A stretch of 64,000 bases of DNA from an uncultured Bacilli bacterium (GCA_934201705.1 CAKPXF010000010.1:19506-83505); one strand, 5' to 3'. Counted from the stretch's first letter, positions 1 through 9,526 are shown. A program made the numbers and translations. The notes: generated by a model not told the origin, from the letters alone.

Positions 1-744
1 GTTTGACTTATTATATTTCTTTAAATACTTTATCATGATTTTATAATTTTCATCATTGCATTTATCTAGCTTATTAACAATATAGTCTTGTAAATTATAT
101 GATCTTACTTCCTTGGCAAAGCTTTTTTCAGGCAACCAAAAACGAGCATAATTTATTTTTCTACCCATTACATTATCATCATCAAATTCTTCTATTTCAG
201 TTTTACTATTTTTAATATTTATAACACTATAAATAATAATTAATAAAATTATTATAATTTTAAATATATAATTTATTTCTTTAAATAAATATAATAAACC
301 AAAAAATGAAATTAATGATGAAATTATATTTATTATATTATCAATTGTTGATTCAATAACACCTTGTGCTATACAAGTTCTAGCAGCTTCAAGTTTAATA
401 AGTGTATTAGTGTTTTCTAATTCTTGATAATTTATTTCAATACTTTTTTCATATAATTTCTGATACAATTCAATTTTAATTTTTTCATAGCTTTCATTTT
501 TTTTAGATGATAATATTTTATTAAATGAAAAAATTAATAATTCAAGTGCAACAAAGGCAATCACTAAATAAATGGCTTTTTTGCTTTCTTTATTTTGTAA
601 GAAATTTATTAAATATCCAGGAAATAAAGTGGTAATAAAAATACTTGTAATTGAAAGTAGTTGTATTAAAAAGATATAAATGTAAATTTGCCATTTATAC
701 TTAAAAACAATAATGAAGTTTTTAATAAAAATATTTTTCTTCAT
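1..744 (-). CDS. ABC exporter, transmembrane N-terminal part (cut by window edge)
   Basis: The reading frame is open from an ATG at 744 to the left edge (248 codons, no stop in the window), so the 3' part lies outside. An AGGGAA ribosome site sits just upstream of the ATG. The protein starts MKKNIFIKNF, has hydrophobic segments near residues 20-45, 55-75 and 140-180, and ends in a block resembling the cytoplasmic coupling region of peptide/lantibiotic-type ABC exporters (residues around EKSFAKEVRSYNL). I infer a fused permease-ATPase; the ATPase half is not visible. Substrate unknown. It could also be an exporter permease half with a separate ATPase. Confidence 0.7.
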   Translation of the reverse strand, partial: MKKNIFIKNFIIVFKYKWQIYIYIFLIQLLSITSIFITTLFPGYLINFLQNKESKKAIYLVIAFVALELLIFSFNKILSSKKNESYEKIKIELYQKLYEKSIEINYQELENTNTLIKLEAARTCIAQGVIESTIDNIINIISSLISFFGLLYLFKEINYIFKIIIILLIIIYSVINIKNSKTEIEEFDDDNVMGRKINYARFWLPEKSFAKEVRSYNLQDYIVNKLDKCNDENYKIMIKYLKKYNKSN

Positions 745-880
745 AAAATTTATTCCCTTTAATAAGATTTTGAAAACTACACATACATTTTAGCATAAAG
801 AGTAATAAATTAAAAAGGAAAATAATTATTCAAAGTATTGCAAAATTAAAATGATACCCTATTGCAATAAAATAATTATT

Positions 881-909
881 TTGAATTATTAAATTAATAA
901 TGGTATAAT
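881..909 (+). promoter_or_regulatory. Sigma-A-type promoter of the STAS-kinase gene
   Basis: TTGAAT (881-886) is followed after 17 bases by a perfect TATAAT (904-909). The ATG at 931 lies 21 bases downstream with an AGAGGA ribosome site, so the 5' leader is very short. Confidence 0.65.
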
Positions 910-930
910 CATACAAAAGAGGATGTAAGA

Positions 931-2094
931 ATGGAAATATTTAAAAGCTATAAAGATAATATCTTAAATATCAATTTAAAAGGAATTGTTAATAATTCTA
1001 AGGTTTTAGAATTATCTTTATTGCTTAAGGATTTACCATCTTTAGATACTAAAGCAATTATTATTGATGTTTTAAAATTAAGTTATATTAATAAAGAGGG
1101 GCTTGATGCTTTATATGCATTAAAGCAAAAAGTAAATATTCCTTTTAAAATTATTAATGTTTCACTTGATATAAAAAAGCTACTTGATGAATATAAGTTG
1201 TTTAACGAAGAAGAAATAAAGCTTCTTTTACGACCAATTGATATAAATGAAGCTAATTTAATTGGCAAGGGAAGCTGTGGAGAATGCTATAGAATTGATG
1301 ATAAAACAATTGTTAAATTATACTATAGTAATATAACAAACAAGCAAATAGAAGAAGAACAAGAATTATCAAAGAAAGCATTTATACTTGGAATACCAAC
1401 AGCTATTTCTTATGATATTGTAACCTATAAGGAAAGAAAAGGTATAATTTATGAGCTTATAAAAGCTAAATCACTAACTGAGCTTATAAGAACTGATAAA
1501 GAAAACATTGATTATTATATTGATGTTTATGCTAAAACATGTAAAAAGATTCATAGCATCAGCATTAAAGATATTATATTACCAAGCTATAAGCAAATAT
1601 TTAAAAATTGGGTTTTAAAAATATCACCAGAATATGATTTATATAAGGGATCTCTTTTAAAGCTTATTGATAAGATAGATGATAGTAAAACATGTATTCA
1701 CGGTGATTTAATAACTAATAATATAATGCTTTATAATGATGAAGGAATAATTATTGATATGGGAGAATTTTCATATGGTAATTATATTTTTGATTTGGCA
1801 AATATATTGTTTTCATTAAAATATGTTAATGCTAAGCAAGATTATAGTGATTTTTATGGCTTAGATACTAAAACACTAAATTATATTTTAAATGAATTAT
1901 TTAAAAAATACTTTAATGTTAATGATATTAATGAAATAGAAAAAATAGCAAATAGTAAATATATAAAACCACTTGCTATTTTAAGATATATAACAGCTTA
2001 TTTAAGAGATGATATTGATAATTCAAGTAAAAAGGAATATGCAAATTATTTATTATTAAATGAATTAATACCATTTATTAATAAAAATATATAG
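931..2094 (+). CDS. STAS-like domain fused to an aminoglycoside-phosphotransferase-type kinase
   Basis: Residues 1-95 look like a STAS (anti-sigma-antagonist) fold, with an alternating beta/alpha pattern and the stretch IIIDVLKLSYINKEG. Residues 105-387 are an APH/choline-kinase-like domain: a glycine-rich start (LIGKGSCGECY), a catalytic loop HGDLITNN (H257, D259, N264) and the metal-binding aspartate of IDMGE (D276). The family is known from gut Firmicutes as small-molecule or protein kinase-like fusions, with no agreed substrate. It stands alone behind its own promoter. Kinase activity is inferred from intact catalytic residues. A role in a partner-switching signalling system is possible but no partner gene is nearby. 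Confidence 0.8.
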   Translation: MEIFKSYKDNILNINLKGIVNNSKVLELSLLLKDLPSLDTKAIIIDVLKLSYINKEGLDALYALKQKVNIPFKIINVSLDIKKLLDEYKLFNEEEIKLLLRPIDINEANLIGKGSCGECYRIDDKTIVKLYYSNITNKQIEEEQELSKKAFILGIPTAISYDIVTYKERKGIIYELIKAKSLTELIRTDKENIDYYIDVYAKTCKKIHSISIKDIILPSYKQIFKNWVLKISPEYDLYKGSLLKLIDKIDDSKTCIHGDLITNNIMLYNDEGIIIDMGEFSYGNYIFDLANILFSLKYVNAKQDYSDFYGLDTKTLNYILNELFKKYFNVNDINEIEKIANSKYIKPLAILRYITAYLRDDIDNSSKKEYANYLLLNELIPFINKNI

Positions 2095-2514
2095 AAATAA
2101 AATGCTTTTTAAATAAGTTTTATAAGAAATTCGGAGCGACTTTTCGTTTGGACTCTCAATTTTAAAAATAAAAACTTAGCAAAAAAGACTAATAGTGCTA
2201 TTAATTATAAATTAAAAAATAGTATAAATAAATGAAAATAATGGTTATTTGCTTGATCATATGTTACTGTTGTTTTTATTTTCTAAGAAATTGTATGTTA
2301 AATAAAATAAAAGTAAAAAGGCCGAAATTAAGGCGTATAGAAATAACCAATAAGAAAAAAATCAATCTGTTTTAGTTAATCATTTGAGGTACTATCTTAG
2401 TAGCGTGTAATTAATATAAATGTAGCAGCCGTAAATTATATAAGGAAAGTTAAAAAGCGCAATCATTTTGTGAATAAACATTTGTTATTTAATGATTTTT
2501 TAAAATAAATGTGC
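2095..2514. other. Intergenic stretch without a supportable gene
   Basis: About 420 bases between convergent genes. All frames are broken by stops; the longest ATG frame (2295-2375, 26 codons) has no ribosome site or recognisable product. The base composition is slightly less AT-rich in patches such as 2132-2155, which may be decayed DNA, but no family can be named. No clear terminator was found for either flanking gene; a weak hairpin lies near 2463-2500. Confidence 0.5.
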
Positions 2515-3012
2515 TTAATCCTTCTTTTCTTTTTCTAATTCTTTTATAATCTTTTTTTGATTTTCAAGTATTAAATCAATCTTTTTATATAAATCATCAA
2601 TAATTAATTCATTTTTAAGATTAATTTTATAATCATTTAAAGCACGTTTTCTATCTTTTGCTTCTTGTCTATTTTGACTCATCATAATTAATGGTGCTTG
2701 AATTGCAGCAATACATGATAAAACTAAATTTAGCAAAATAAATGGGTAAGCATCAAATGCATTAGTAGCAAGTAATATATTTAAAACCATCCAAACAACC
2801 ATAATTGCCACAAAGCTAAATATAAAAGCCCAGCTACCTGCAAAGGATGCAACAGCGTCAGCAGCTTTTTGCCCAAATGATATCTTTTCATCATCCTTTG
2901 TAGTTATTTTAGTATTTGTTAATTGCCTAATTAATTCTTCATCAGTAAATTCACTATCTGTATTATTTAATAAGTCTTTGATTATTTTCTTTCTATCCTT
3001 TAATTCGTTCAT
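2515..3012 (-). CDS. DUF1003 family membrane protein
   Basis: The 165 residues match the DUF1003 pattern: a conserved region before the first membrane helix (FGQKAADAVASFAGSW), two transmembrane helices (about 62-82 and 90-110), and the hallmark PFILLNLVLSCIAAIQAP followed by MMSQNRQEAKDR. The C-terminal third is a charged coiled coil (LIIDDLYKKIDLIL...). The family is widespread, sits in the cytoplasmic membrane and has no established function. Its 3' end faces the STAS-kinase gene; its promoter region backs onto the Na/Pi gene. Confidence 0.93.
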   Translation of the reverse strand: MNELKDRKKIIKDLLNNTDSEFTDEELIRQLTNTKITTKDDEKISFGQKAADAVASFAGSWAFIFSFVAIMVVWMVLNILLATNAFDAYPFILLNLVLSCIAAIQAPLIMMSQNRQEAKDRKRALNDYKINLKNELIIDDLYKKIDLILENQKKIIKELEKEKKD

Positions 3013-3105
3013 ATTTCTATATCTCCTATATAAACTATTATATATTATAATTTTAAAATTAAAATAATGTGAATGTAAAGAAAATGTAAGAAATTTACTA
3101 GAAAA

Positions 3106-3180
3106 TTGCTTTTATAGTAAGATTAATGTAAAATAAGAACAAGTTTGCTTTAGGAAAGCTAAAGTACGAATAGCAAGCTT
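3106..3180 (+). promoter_or_regulatory. Promoter and structured 5' leader of the Na/Pi cotransporter gene
   Basis: TTGCTT (3106-3111), a 17-base spacer and TAAAAT (3129-3134) place transcription start near 3141. The transcript then begins directly with an 8-bp outer stem (3141-3148 with 3173-3180, one G-U pair) that encloses an inner hairpin TTTAG/CTAAA (3149-3153 with 3159-3163, loop GAAAG) and a single-stranded GTACGAATA. The ribosome site (AGGAG, near 3188) lies just after the structure. It matches no riboswitch class I can name. Confidence 0.5.
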
Positions 3181-3200
3181 GAAAAAATAGGAGAATAACT

Positions 3201-4802
3201 ATGTCGATAACAAATGTCTTAACTTTAGTTGGTGGTTTAGCATTATTTTTATTAGGTATGAATTCAATGGGTGATGGCCTTGAAAAATCTTGTGGCGACA
3301 AAATGAAAAAGATTTTAGAAAAACTAACATCCAATAGATTTATTGGTGTATTAGTTGGTATGTTTATTACAATGATTATTCAATCATCATCAGCAACAAC
3401 AGTCATGGTTGTAGGATTTGTAAATGCTTCAATGATGAGCTTAACGCAAGCAGTATGGGTAATAATGGGCGCTAATATAGGTACTACAATAACAGGGCAA
3501 TTAGTAGCTTTAGATATTGGATGGATTGCTCCATTGTTTGCTTTCATAGGCGTTATTATGATGCTTTTTATTAAAAATATCAAAGCAAATGAAATAGGTA
3601 AGGTATTATGTGGTTTTGGCGTTTTATTTATAGGACTTAATATGATGAGTTCCTCAATGGCACCATTAAGAGAAAATGAGGCTTTTATAGGCTTAATGAG
3701 TAAATTTTCAAATCCATTACTTGGAATATTAATTGGTCTTGTATTTACAGCAATTATTCAATCCTCATCAGCCTCAGTTGCAATACTTCAAGCTTTGGCA
3801 ATTAGTGGTGTTGTTAGCTTAGATAGTGCTGTATATATCTTATTTGGTCAAAATATTGGTACATGTGCTACAGCACTTTTAGCCTCAATTGGAACAAATA
3901 GAGCAGCTAAAAGAACAATGCTAATACATTTAATTTTTAATGTTTTAGGCACAACTATGTTTACAATTATTTGTATGCTTACACCACTTACTAGCTTTGT
4001 TAGTAATCTAACGCCTAGTAATGGTGCTCAACAAATTGCTAATATGCATACGTTATTTAATGTTACAACAACATTAGTTTTATTACCATTTGGTAAACCA
4101 TTAGTAAAGCTTACAGAAAAAATACTTCCAGATAAAGAAGTTAAAAAGGAAGAAATATTTATGTATTTGAATAATGACATTGATTTAAATGTCGGTGGAA
4201 GTGCTCTTTATCTTGAAAGTACAAGGCTTGAAGTTGAAAGAATGTATAATTTAACAAAAGAAAACGTTATTAAAAGCTTTGATTATTTACTAAATAATTT
4301 CAACAATGGAAAAGAAATATTAGATACTGAGGATTTAGTTGATAAGCTAAATGAAGGTATTAGTAAGCATATAACTCATTGTTTAACTCATGAAGGCAAT
4401 GCTAATATTAATGAAGCCTATAGTGCTTATTTAACTATTTGTACAAATGTTGAAAGATTATGTGACCATTCAACGAATTTTTACGAGCATGCGATGGAAT
4501 TTAAAAATAAACATGTAGTTTTAAATGAAAATGTTATAAACGAAATAGAAGCTATGAAGGATGTATGTATTTCACTTTTTGATAAAGCAGATAAAAAAGG
4601 ATTAGTAGATGAAGTATCTAATCTTGAAGAAAAAACTGATAATATGACAAAAGAATATCGTGTGAACATGCTAAAAAGGTTACAAAATGGCATTTGTACA
4701 TCTGAAGGCTCAATTATATATTCTGAAATATTAATTGATTTTGAAAGAGTTGGCGACCATTTATTAAATGTTAGTGAAAACTTTAATAAAATAAATGTTT
4801 AA
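3201..4802 (+). CDS. Na+/phosphate cotransporter (NptA/PhoU type)
   Basis: This is a full-length (533 aa) member of the Na/Pi-cotransporter II family. It carries the inverted-repeat signature twice: QSSSATTVMVVGFV near residue 57 and QSSSASVAILQALA near residue 188, each followed by an ANIGTT or QNIGTC motif. Eight or more membrane helices fill residues 1-300. A helical PhoU-like cytoplasmic domain (residues about 340-533) follows. It should import inorganic phosphate with sodium, or balance phosphate. It is monocistronic, behind the structured leader at 3141-3180; the P-type ATPase gene downstream has its own riboswitch. Confidence 0.92.
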   Translation: MSITNVLTLVGGLALFLLGMNSMGDGLEKSCGDKMKKILEKLTSNRFIGVLVGMFITMIIQSSSATTVMVVGFVNASMMSLTQAVWVIMGANIGTTITGQLVALDIGWIAPLFAFIGVIMMLFIKNIKANEIGKVLCGFGVLFIGLNMMSSSMAPLRENEAFIGLMSKFSNPLLGILIGLVFTAIIQSSSASVAILQALAISGVVSLDSAVYILFGQNIGTCATALLASIGTNRAAKRTMLIHLIFNVLGTTMFTIICMLTPLTSFVSNLTPSNGAQQIANMHTLFNVTTTLVLLPFGKPLVKLTEKILPDKEVKKEEIFMYLNNDIDLNVGGSALYLESTRLEVERMYNLTKENVIKSFDYLLNNFNNGKEILDTEDLVDKLNEGISKHITHCLTHEGNANINEAYSAYLTICTNVERLCDHSTNFYEHAMEFKNKHVVLNENVINEIEAMKDVCISLFDKADKKGLVDEVSNLEEKTDNMTKEYRVNMLKRLQNGICTSEGSIIYSEILIDFERVGDHLLNVSENFNKINV

Positions 4803-4844
4803 TTAACATTGCAATGAGAAATAAATAGTGTTAAAATTTTATTG

Positions 4845-5001
4845 CGCTAAGGGAGTAGATGGCCTTAATAGGTTATAGCTTTCGACATCACGATGAATAA
4901 TTCATCCGGAAGCTAGATGTAACATCAAGACTTAGATATAGAAATACTATATCTGTCTTGGATAAATATTTAAAGACAGGCAAAAATGCTTGTTTTTTCT
5001 T
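4845..5001 (+). promoter_or_regulatory. yybP-ykoY (Mn2+) riboswitch
   Basis: The leader holds hallmark segments of the yybP-ykoY aptamer: GGGAGTAG (4851-4858), GTTATAGC, ACATCACGAT, ATCCGGAAGCTAGATGT and AACATCAAGAC. Its place before a P-type cation ATPase is a classical site for this Mn2+-sensing class. The expression platform can be read directly. CAAGAC (4926-4931) pairs with GTCTTG (4955-4960) in one hairpin. Alternatively CTGTCTT (4953-4959) pairs with AAGACAG (4973-4979), which would break the terminator. In this class ligand binding usually turns expression on, so high Mn2+ is expected to induce the ATPase. The class is recognised from memory of the consensus. Confidence 0.85.
4973..5001 (+). 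terminator. Riboswitch-controlled intrinsic terminator
   Basis: ACAGGCA (4976-4982) pairs with TGCTTGT (4987-4993) around an AAAA loop and runs into TTTTTTCTTT. The 5' arm overlaps the antiterminator strand AAGACAG. The AAAGGAGG ribosome site of the ATPase gene follows at 5003-5010. Confidence 0.8.
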
Positions 5002-5020
5002 TAAAGGAGGATGAATATTT

Positions 5021-7774
5021 ATGAATGAAAAATTTGAGTGCTTAGGCGTTAAAGAATGTGAAGAAAAATTAAAAACTAATCAAAGTAGTGGCTTAAGCCA
5101 AGAAGAAGCAGAAAAAAGATTACAGGAAAATGGTAAGAATGAATTGGTTGAAAAAAAGAAAAAATCATGGATTAGTATCTTTTTTGCACAATTAAACGAT
5201 CCAATGATTTTCGTTTTATTTGCAGCCATTGCTGTAACTATTGGTGTTTCAATTTACGATACTATTAAGGTAATTAAAGAGGGCGGATCATTTTCATTTA
5301 CTCAAACTGGAGACTGGCCTGATGTTATTATTATTTTGGCTGTAATTATAATAAATGCAATTATTGGTACAATTCAAGAAATTAAAGCTCAAAATTCACT
5401 TGATGCTTTAAAGAGAATGTCATCGCCATTAAGCTTAGTTATAAGAGATGGTAAAAAGCAAAAAGTTAAATCATCTGATTTAGTAGTTGGTGATGTTATT
5501 GTTTTAGAAGAGGGCGATACAATAGGGGCTGATATTAGATTAGTTGAAGCAATTAATTTAAAGGTTAATGAATCATCATTAACAGGTGAATCAGTTCCAG
5601 TTTTAAAGAAAAGTGATGTTGTTTTTACAAGTGATGTAGGAATTGGCGATAGAGTCAATTGTGCTTATATGTCAACAAACGTTTCCTATGGTAGAGGAAA
5701 GGGCATTGTAATTAGTACTGGTATGGATACACAAATTGGTAAAATTGCCACATCTATTGATAATGAAGAGGATGAACTTACTCCACTTCAAAAGGTTTTA
5801 GCAAAGCTATCAAAGGTGCTTGGGATTTTAACCTTAGCAATAGTTGTATTAGTTTTACTTGTTGATATTATTTGGATTTTTGTTGATGGCAAGCAATTAT
5901 TAATAGAAGCTTATATTGAAGCAGTATTGTCATCTATTTCACTAGCAGTTGCAGCAATTCCTGAAGGCTTGCCGGCAGTTGTAACAATAGTTTTAGCTAT
6001 TGGCGTTCAAAGAATGGTAAAGGCTAATACAATAGTTAGAAAATTACCAAGCGTTGAAACACTAGGGGCTGTAAGTGTTGTATGCTCTGATAAAACAGGC
6101 ACATTAACTCAAAATAAAATGACTGTTTTAGAGGCTTATGTAAATAATACTATTTATAATGAAAATGATTTTAATAAGAAATCAGATAATAATGAATTAA
6201 AGCTTTTAGCTAAAGGAATGAGCTTATGCTCAAATGCTGCTGTTGATGAGGGTGTATATGGTGATCCAACAGAGATAGCTTTAGTTAACTTTGCAAATGA
6301 ATTTGGTTTAAATAAAAAAATAATTGAAACAGATGAAAATAGAGTTGATGAATATCCATTTGATAGTGTTCGTAAAATGATGTCAACAAAGCATCAAAAA
6401 GAAAATGGTTATATTGTTTATACAAAAGGTGCCTTAGATAGTATCTTAAAATATACAATAAATATTTATGAAAAAGGTAATGTTCGTAAAATAACTAAAG
6501 AGGATATCGATAATATTTATAAAGCCAATGCTTATTTTGCTTCAAAGGCCTTAAGGGTTTTAGCTTTAGCCTATAAAGAAAGTGATGCAATGGATGAAGT
6601 AGATTTAACATTTGTTGGACTTGTTGCTATGATAGATCCACCTCGTAAGGAAGCTCTTCCAGCTGTTTTAAAACTAAAGGAGGCTGGAGTTACTACAGTT
6701 ATGATTACAGGTGATCATAAGGATACTGCCTATGCTGTTGCAAAAACACTTCAAATATGTGATGATATTAGTCAATGCTATACAGGTGCTGATGTTGATA
6801 AGATGAGTGAAGAACAATTAAAAGAAGTATGCAAAACAGCTCGTGTATTTGCTCGTGTATCACCAGAAAATAAGGTTTCTATAGTTAAAGCATTTAAAGC
6901 ACTTGGTAATATTTGTGCAATGACTGGTGATGGAGTTAATGATGCTCCAAGCTTAAAGGCTGCTGATATTGGTATTGCTATGGGTATTACAGGAACAGAT
7001 GTTGCAAAAGGCGCTGCTGATATGGTTTTATCAGATGATAACTTCTCTTCAATTGAAAAAGCTGTTGAAGAAGGAAGAGGTATTTATAGTAACATTAGAA
7101 AAACAGTTTTCTTCTTACTTGGAAGTAATATTGCCGAAGTATTAGCTATGTTTACATTAATTATTATTGGGCTTCCAGCACCATTAATTGCTATCCATTT
7201 ATTATGGGTAAACTTAATTACTGATTCGCTTCCTGCAATTGCTTTGGGCATGCAAAGAAAAGATGAAAACATAATGAAGGATAAGCCTCGTGATCCAAAT
7301 GCAAGTATTTTTGCTAATGGGGGATTGGCTTTAACTCTTGGCTATGGAGCTATTATTACAGTTGCAGTTATTATTGCTTATTTTACATGTGGTTGGCTAT
7401 ACAATGTTTATTCACTTAAGGAAATAAAGGAATTATATAGTAATAATCCTGATATATTACATCAAGCTCAAACAATGGCTTTTACAACATTAGCTTTTAG
7501 TGAATTATTCCATATGATTGGTATGAGTAATGTTAAAAAAAGCTTTGTAAGTGTTTTTAAAAGCAAAAACATTATGCTATTAATTGCCTTTATTTTAGGA
7601 ATTTCTTTACAATTATTAGTTATTGAAGTTCCAGGAATTAGAGATGTATTTTCAACTTTCAATTTGAATTTAACTGAATGGATAGTAACAGCAATACTTT
7701 CAATTTTACCTTTAATTGCTCATGAAATAGTTGTTTTAGTTTTAAAAATAAAAGCAAAAAGTAAAAAATCTTAG
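5021..7774 (+). CDS. P-type Ca2+/Mn2+-type cation-transporting ATPase
   Basis: This 917-aa protein is a complete P2-type ATPase of the SERCA/PMCA-like bacterial group. Visible motifs are the TGES loop of the actuator domain (188-191), PEGLP in M4 (314-318), the phosphorylated aspartate in CSDKTGT (D357), and the hinge TGDGVNDAP (635-643). M6 has NLITDSLPA with the Asn and Asp ligands expected for Ca2+. It pumps divalent cations out across the plasma membrane. Homologues controlled by yybP-ykoY riboswitches protect against excess manganese, so Mn2+ export is the likely physiological role; Ca2+ is the alternative. It is monocistronic, and its stop codon lies inside its terminator stem. Confidence 0.92.
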   Translation: MNEKFECLGVKECEEKLKTNQSSGLSQEEAEKRLQENGKNELVEKKKKSWISIFFAQLNDPMIFVLFAAIAVTIGVSIYDTIKVIKEGGSFSFTQTGDWPDVIIILAVIIINAIIGTIQEIKAQNSLDALKRMSSPLSLVIRDGKKQKVKSSDLVVGDVIVLEEGDTIGADIRLVEAINLKVNESSLTGESVPVLKKSDVVFTSDVGIGDRVNCAYMSTNVSYGRGKGIVISTGMDTQIGKIATSIDNEEDELTPLQKVLAKLSKVLGILTLAIVVLVLLVDIIWIFVDGKQLLIEAYIEAVLSSISLAVAAIPEGLPAVVTIVLAIGVQRMVKANTIVRKLPSVETLGAVSVVCSDKTGTLTQNKMTVLEAYVNNTIYNENDFNKKSDNNELKLLAKGMSLCSNAAVDEGVYGDPTEIALVNFANEFGLNKKIIETDENRVDEYPFDSVRKMMSTKHQKENGYIVYTKGALDSILKYTINIYEKGNVRKITKEDIDNIYKANAYFASKALRVLALAYKESDAMDEVDLTFVGLVAMIDPPRKEALPAVLKLKEAGVTTVMITGDHKDTAYAVAKTLQICDDISQCYTGADVDKMSEEQLKEVCKTARVFARVSPENKVSIVKAFKALGNICAMTGDGVNDAPSLKAADIGIAMGITGTDVAKGAADMVLSDDNFSSIEKAVEEGRGIYSNIRKTVFFLLGSNIAEVLAMFTLIIIGLPAPLIAIHLLWVNLITDSLPAIALGMQRKDENIMKDKPRDPNASIFANGGLALTLGYGAIITVAVIIAYFTCGWLYNVYSLKEIKELYSNNPDILHQAQTMAFTTLAFSELFHMIGMSNVKKSFVSVFKSKNIMLLIAFILGISLQLLVIEVPGIRDVFSTFNLNLTEWIVTAILSILPLIAHEIVVLVLKIKAKSKKS

Positions 7775-7796
7775 TTAATGATACTAAGATTTTTTT
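7764..7796 (+). terminator. Terminator of the P-type ATPase gene
   Basis: AAAAATCTTAG (7764-7774) pairs perfectly with CTAAGATTTTT (7784-7794) and is followed by more Ts. The stop codon TAG is part of the 5' arm. Confidence 0.85.
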
Positions 7797-7861
7797 AATC
7801 TTTATTTTTGTTAAATATAATGTATAATATATTTAAATAAACTTTTATAAGGAGAAACGCA

Positions 7862-9526
7862 ATGAAAAAGAAAAGTATTCTTGTTTTATCATCAGTACTT
7901 GCTTTAGTTAGTTGTAATGCAAATAATGATTCAGTTATTAATAGTAGCGTAAGTGAAAATGAAGTTAGTGAAACTATTGATTATAGTAATAGAAGGGTTG
8001 TTATTATAGGTGTTGATGGTGCAGGACATCAATTTAAAGATGAATTAACACCAAAAACGCTAAATATTTTTAAAGATTACGCTACATCGAAAAAAGTCTT
8101 AACCTCTAATCCAACCATTAGTGCTCAATGCTGGGGCTCTTTAATGACTGGAGTTATGCCATCATTTCACGGCTTTACAAATGATTCTGTTAAAGCAAAA
8201 GCAAATTCAATATCAGAAAAATATCCTACTATTTTTAAATTAGTTAAAGAAACATATAACGATGCAACAGTTGCTTCATTTTGCAATTGGAATGCAATTA
8301 ATGTTGGAATTGTAGAGGATAAAATTGGCGTTTATAAATCAACTTCAAACGATGATGATGTTTTAACAGCATCAATAAATACATATTTAAAGGAAAATGA
8401 CCCAAAATTATTATTTGTACAATTTGATAGTGTTGACCATGCAGGGCATGAAAGTGGCTATGCAAGTAAAACATATTATGATGCTTTAAAAGCAATTGAT
8501 AATAATATTGAGGCTGTTTATAATCAATTAGTAGAATTAAATAGAATTGAGGATACTTTGTTTATCGTAACATCAGATCATGGTGGAATAAATTATTCTC
8601 ATGGTGGCTTAACAGATATAGAAAAGTATGTCTTTTGTGGAATAAGAAATAAAGATATTAATAAAACTGAAATTAAAAATATGAAAGTTAGAGACATCCC
8701 GTCTATTGTATCTTATTATTTAAATACTAAAAAAAGTGAGAATTGGGATTCATTTATTCCCCTTAATTTATTTAAAAGTAATATGAACCCACCACAAAAA
8801 CAAGATTACGTAATAAACGATGTAGTAATTACTAAAACTCCATTATTAGAGGCTACTAATGGCATATATAAATATTTTAATAAAGAAGATATTGAAACAT
8901 ATTTGACATTTGATAAAAATGTTGATGATTTAGTATCTAATAATACTGCAACTATGGTAAATATACCAATTTATAAAGAAGGCGTATTAGGAGAAGCTTT
9001 AAATTTAAATACAGAAAATTACTTAAAGTTGCCTTATTTAAAATTTAAAGATGATGAAAGCTTTACTATTTCAACATATTTAAAGGTAAATCACAAAATT
9101 ATTGAAGGCAATGATCCGGTAATATTTACTAATAAGGATTGGGCATTAGGAACTAATAAGGGCTTAACAGTTGCTTATAGAAAGGATGATATAAAAATAA
9201 GCGTTGGGTCAGGTAAAAACACTAAAAATGAAGCATTCAATCAATATATTGATAATAATTATGATAACAAATGGTATAGTGTCATAATATCTTATGATAA
9301 GGAAAGTAAAACATTATCAACATATATTAATTTTAGTTTAGTAAAGAAAATAGATATTACTGGAAGCAATTCTTTTGCTGGCGATTATGATTTTACAATT
9401 GGTAACAATTTTGATGGCTTATATAATCAAACATGTGATTTTTTAATTGATGATTTCATTAAGTTTAAAAAATCATTTACCGCTAGTGATATTGAAAATT
9501 TAAAGCAATATTATATAAATGCTTGA
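7862..9526 (+). CDS. Lipoprotein phosphodiesterase/alkaline-phosphatase-superfamily enzyme with a C-terminal LamG domain
   Basis: A type II signal peptide with lipobox LVSC precedes the mature Cys (residue 18 region). Residues 45-330 match the type I phosphodiesterase/nucleotide pyrophosphatase family: IGVDGAGH holds the first metal ligand, NPTISAQCW gives the nucleophile Thr (T85), and FDSVDHAGH (D192, H196) and TSDHGG (D239, H240) complete the two-metal site. Residues about 370-554 form a concanavalin-A/LamG-like sandwich, probably for glycan binding. It is likely an extracellular, membrane-anchored phosphodiester or phosphate-releasing enzyme; the substrate is unknown. The ATG is preceded by AAGGAG. 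Confidence 0.82.
   Translation: MKKKSILVLSSVLALVSCNANNDSVINSSVSENEVSETIDYSNRRVVIIGVDGAGHQFKDELTPKTLNIFKDYATSKKVLTSNPTISAQCWGSLMTGVMPSFHGFTNDSVKAKANSISEKYPTIFKLVKETYNDATVASFCNWNAINVGIVEDKIGVYKSTSNDDDVLTASINTYLKENDPKLLFVQFDSVDHAGHESGYASKTYYDALKAIDNNIEAVYNQLVELNRIEDTLFIVTSDHGGINYSHGGLTDIEKYVFCGIRNKDINKTEIKNMKVRDIPSIVSYYLNTKKSENWDSFIPLNLFKSNMNPPQKQDYVINDVVITKTPLLEATNGIYKYFNKEDIETYLTFDKNVDDLVSNNTATMVNIPIYKEGVLGEALNLNTENYLKLPYLKFKDDESFTISTYLKVNHKIIEGNDPVIFTNKDWALGTNKGLTVAYRKDDIKISVGSGKNTKNEAFNQYIDNNYDNKWYSVIISYDKESKTLSTYINFSLVKKIDITGSNSFAGDYDFTIGNNFDGLYNQTCDFLIDDFIKFKKSFTASDIENLKQYYINA

Noticed and set aside
860..867. Repeated TATTGCAA pair (836-843 and 860-867) as an operator
   Set aside because: Only two short copies in very AT-rich sequence; expected by chance.
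2295..2375. 26-codon frame MLNKIKVKRPKLRRIE
   Set aside because: No ribosome site, no recognisable product, and it lies in an AT-rich gap full of stops.
7084..7662. Minus-strand frames inside the P-type ATPase gene
   Set aside because: Shadows of a highly conserved coding sequence, no ribosome sites.
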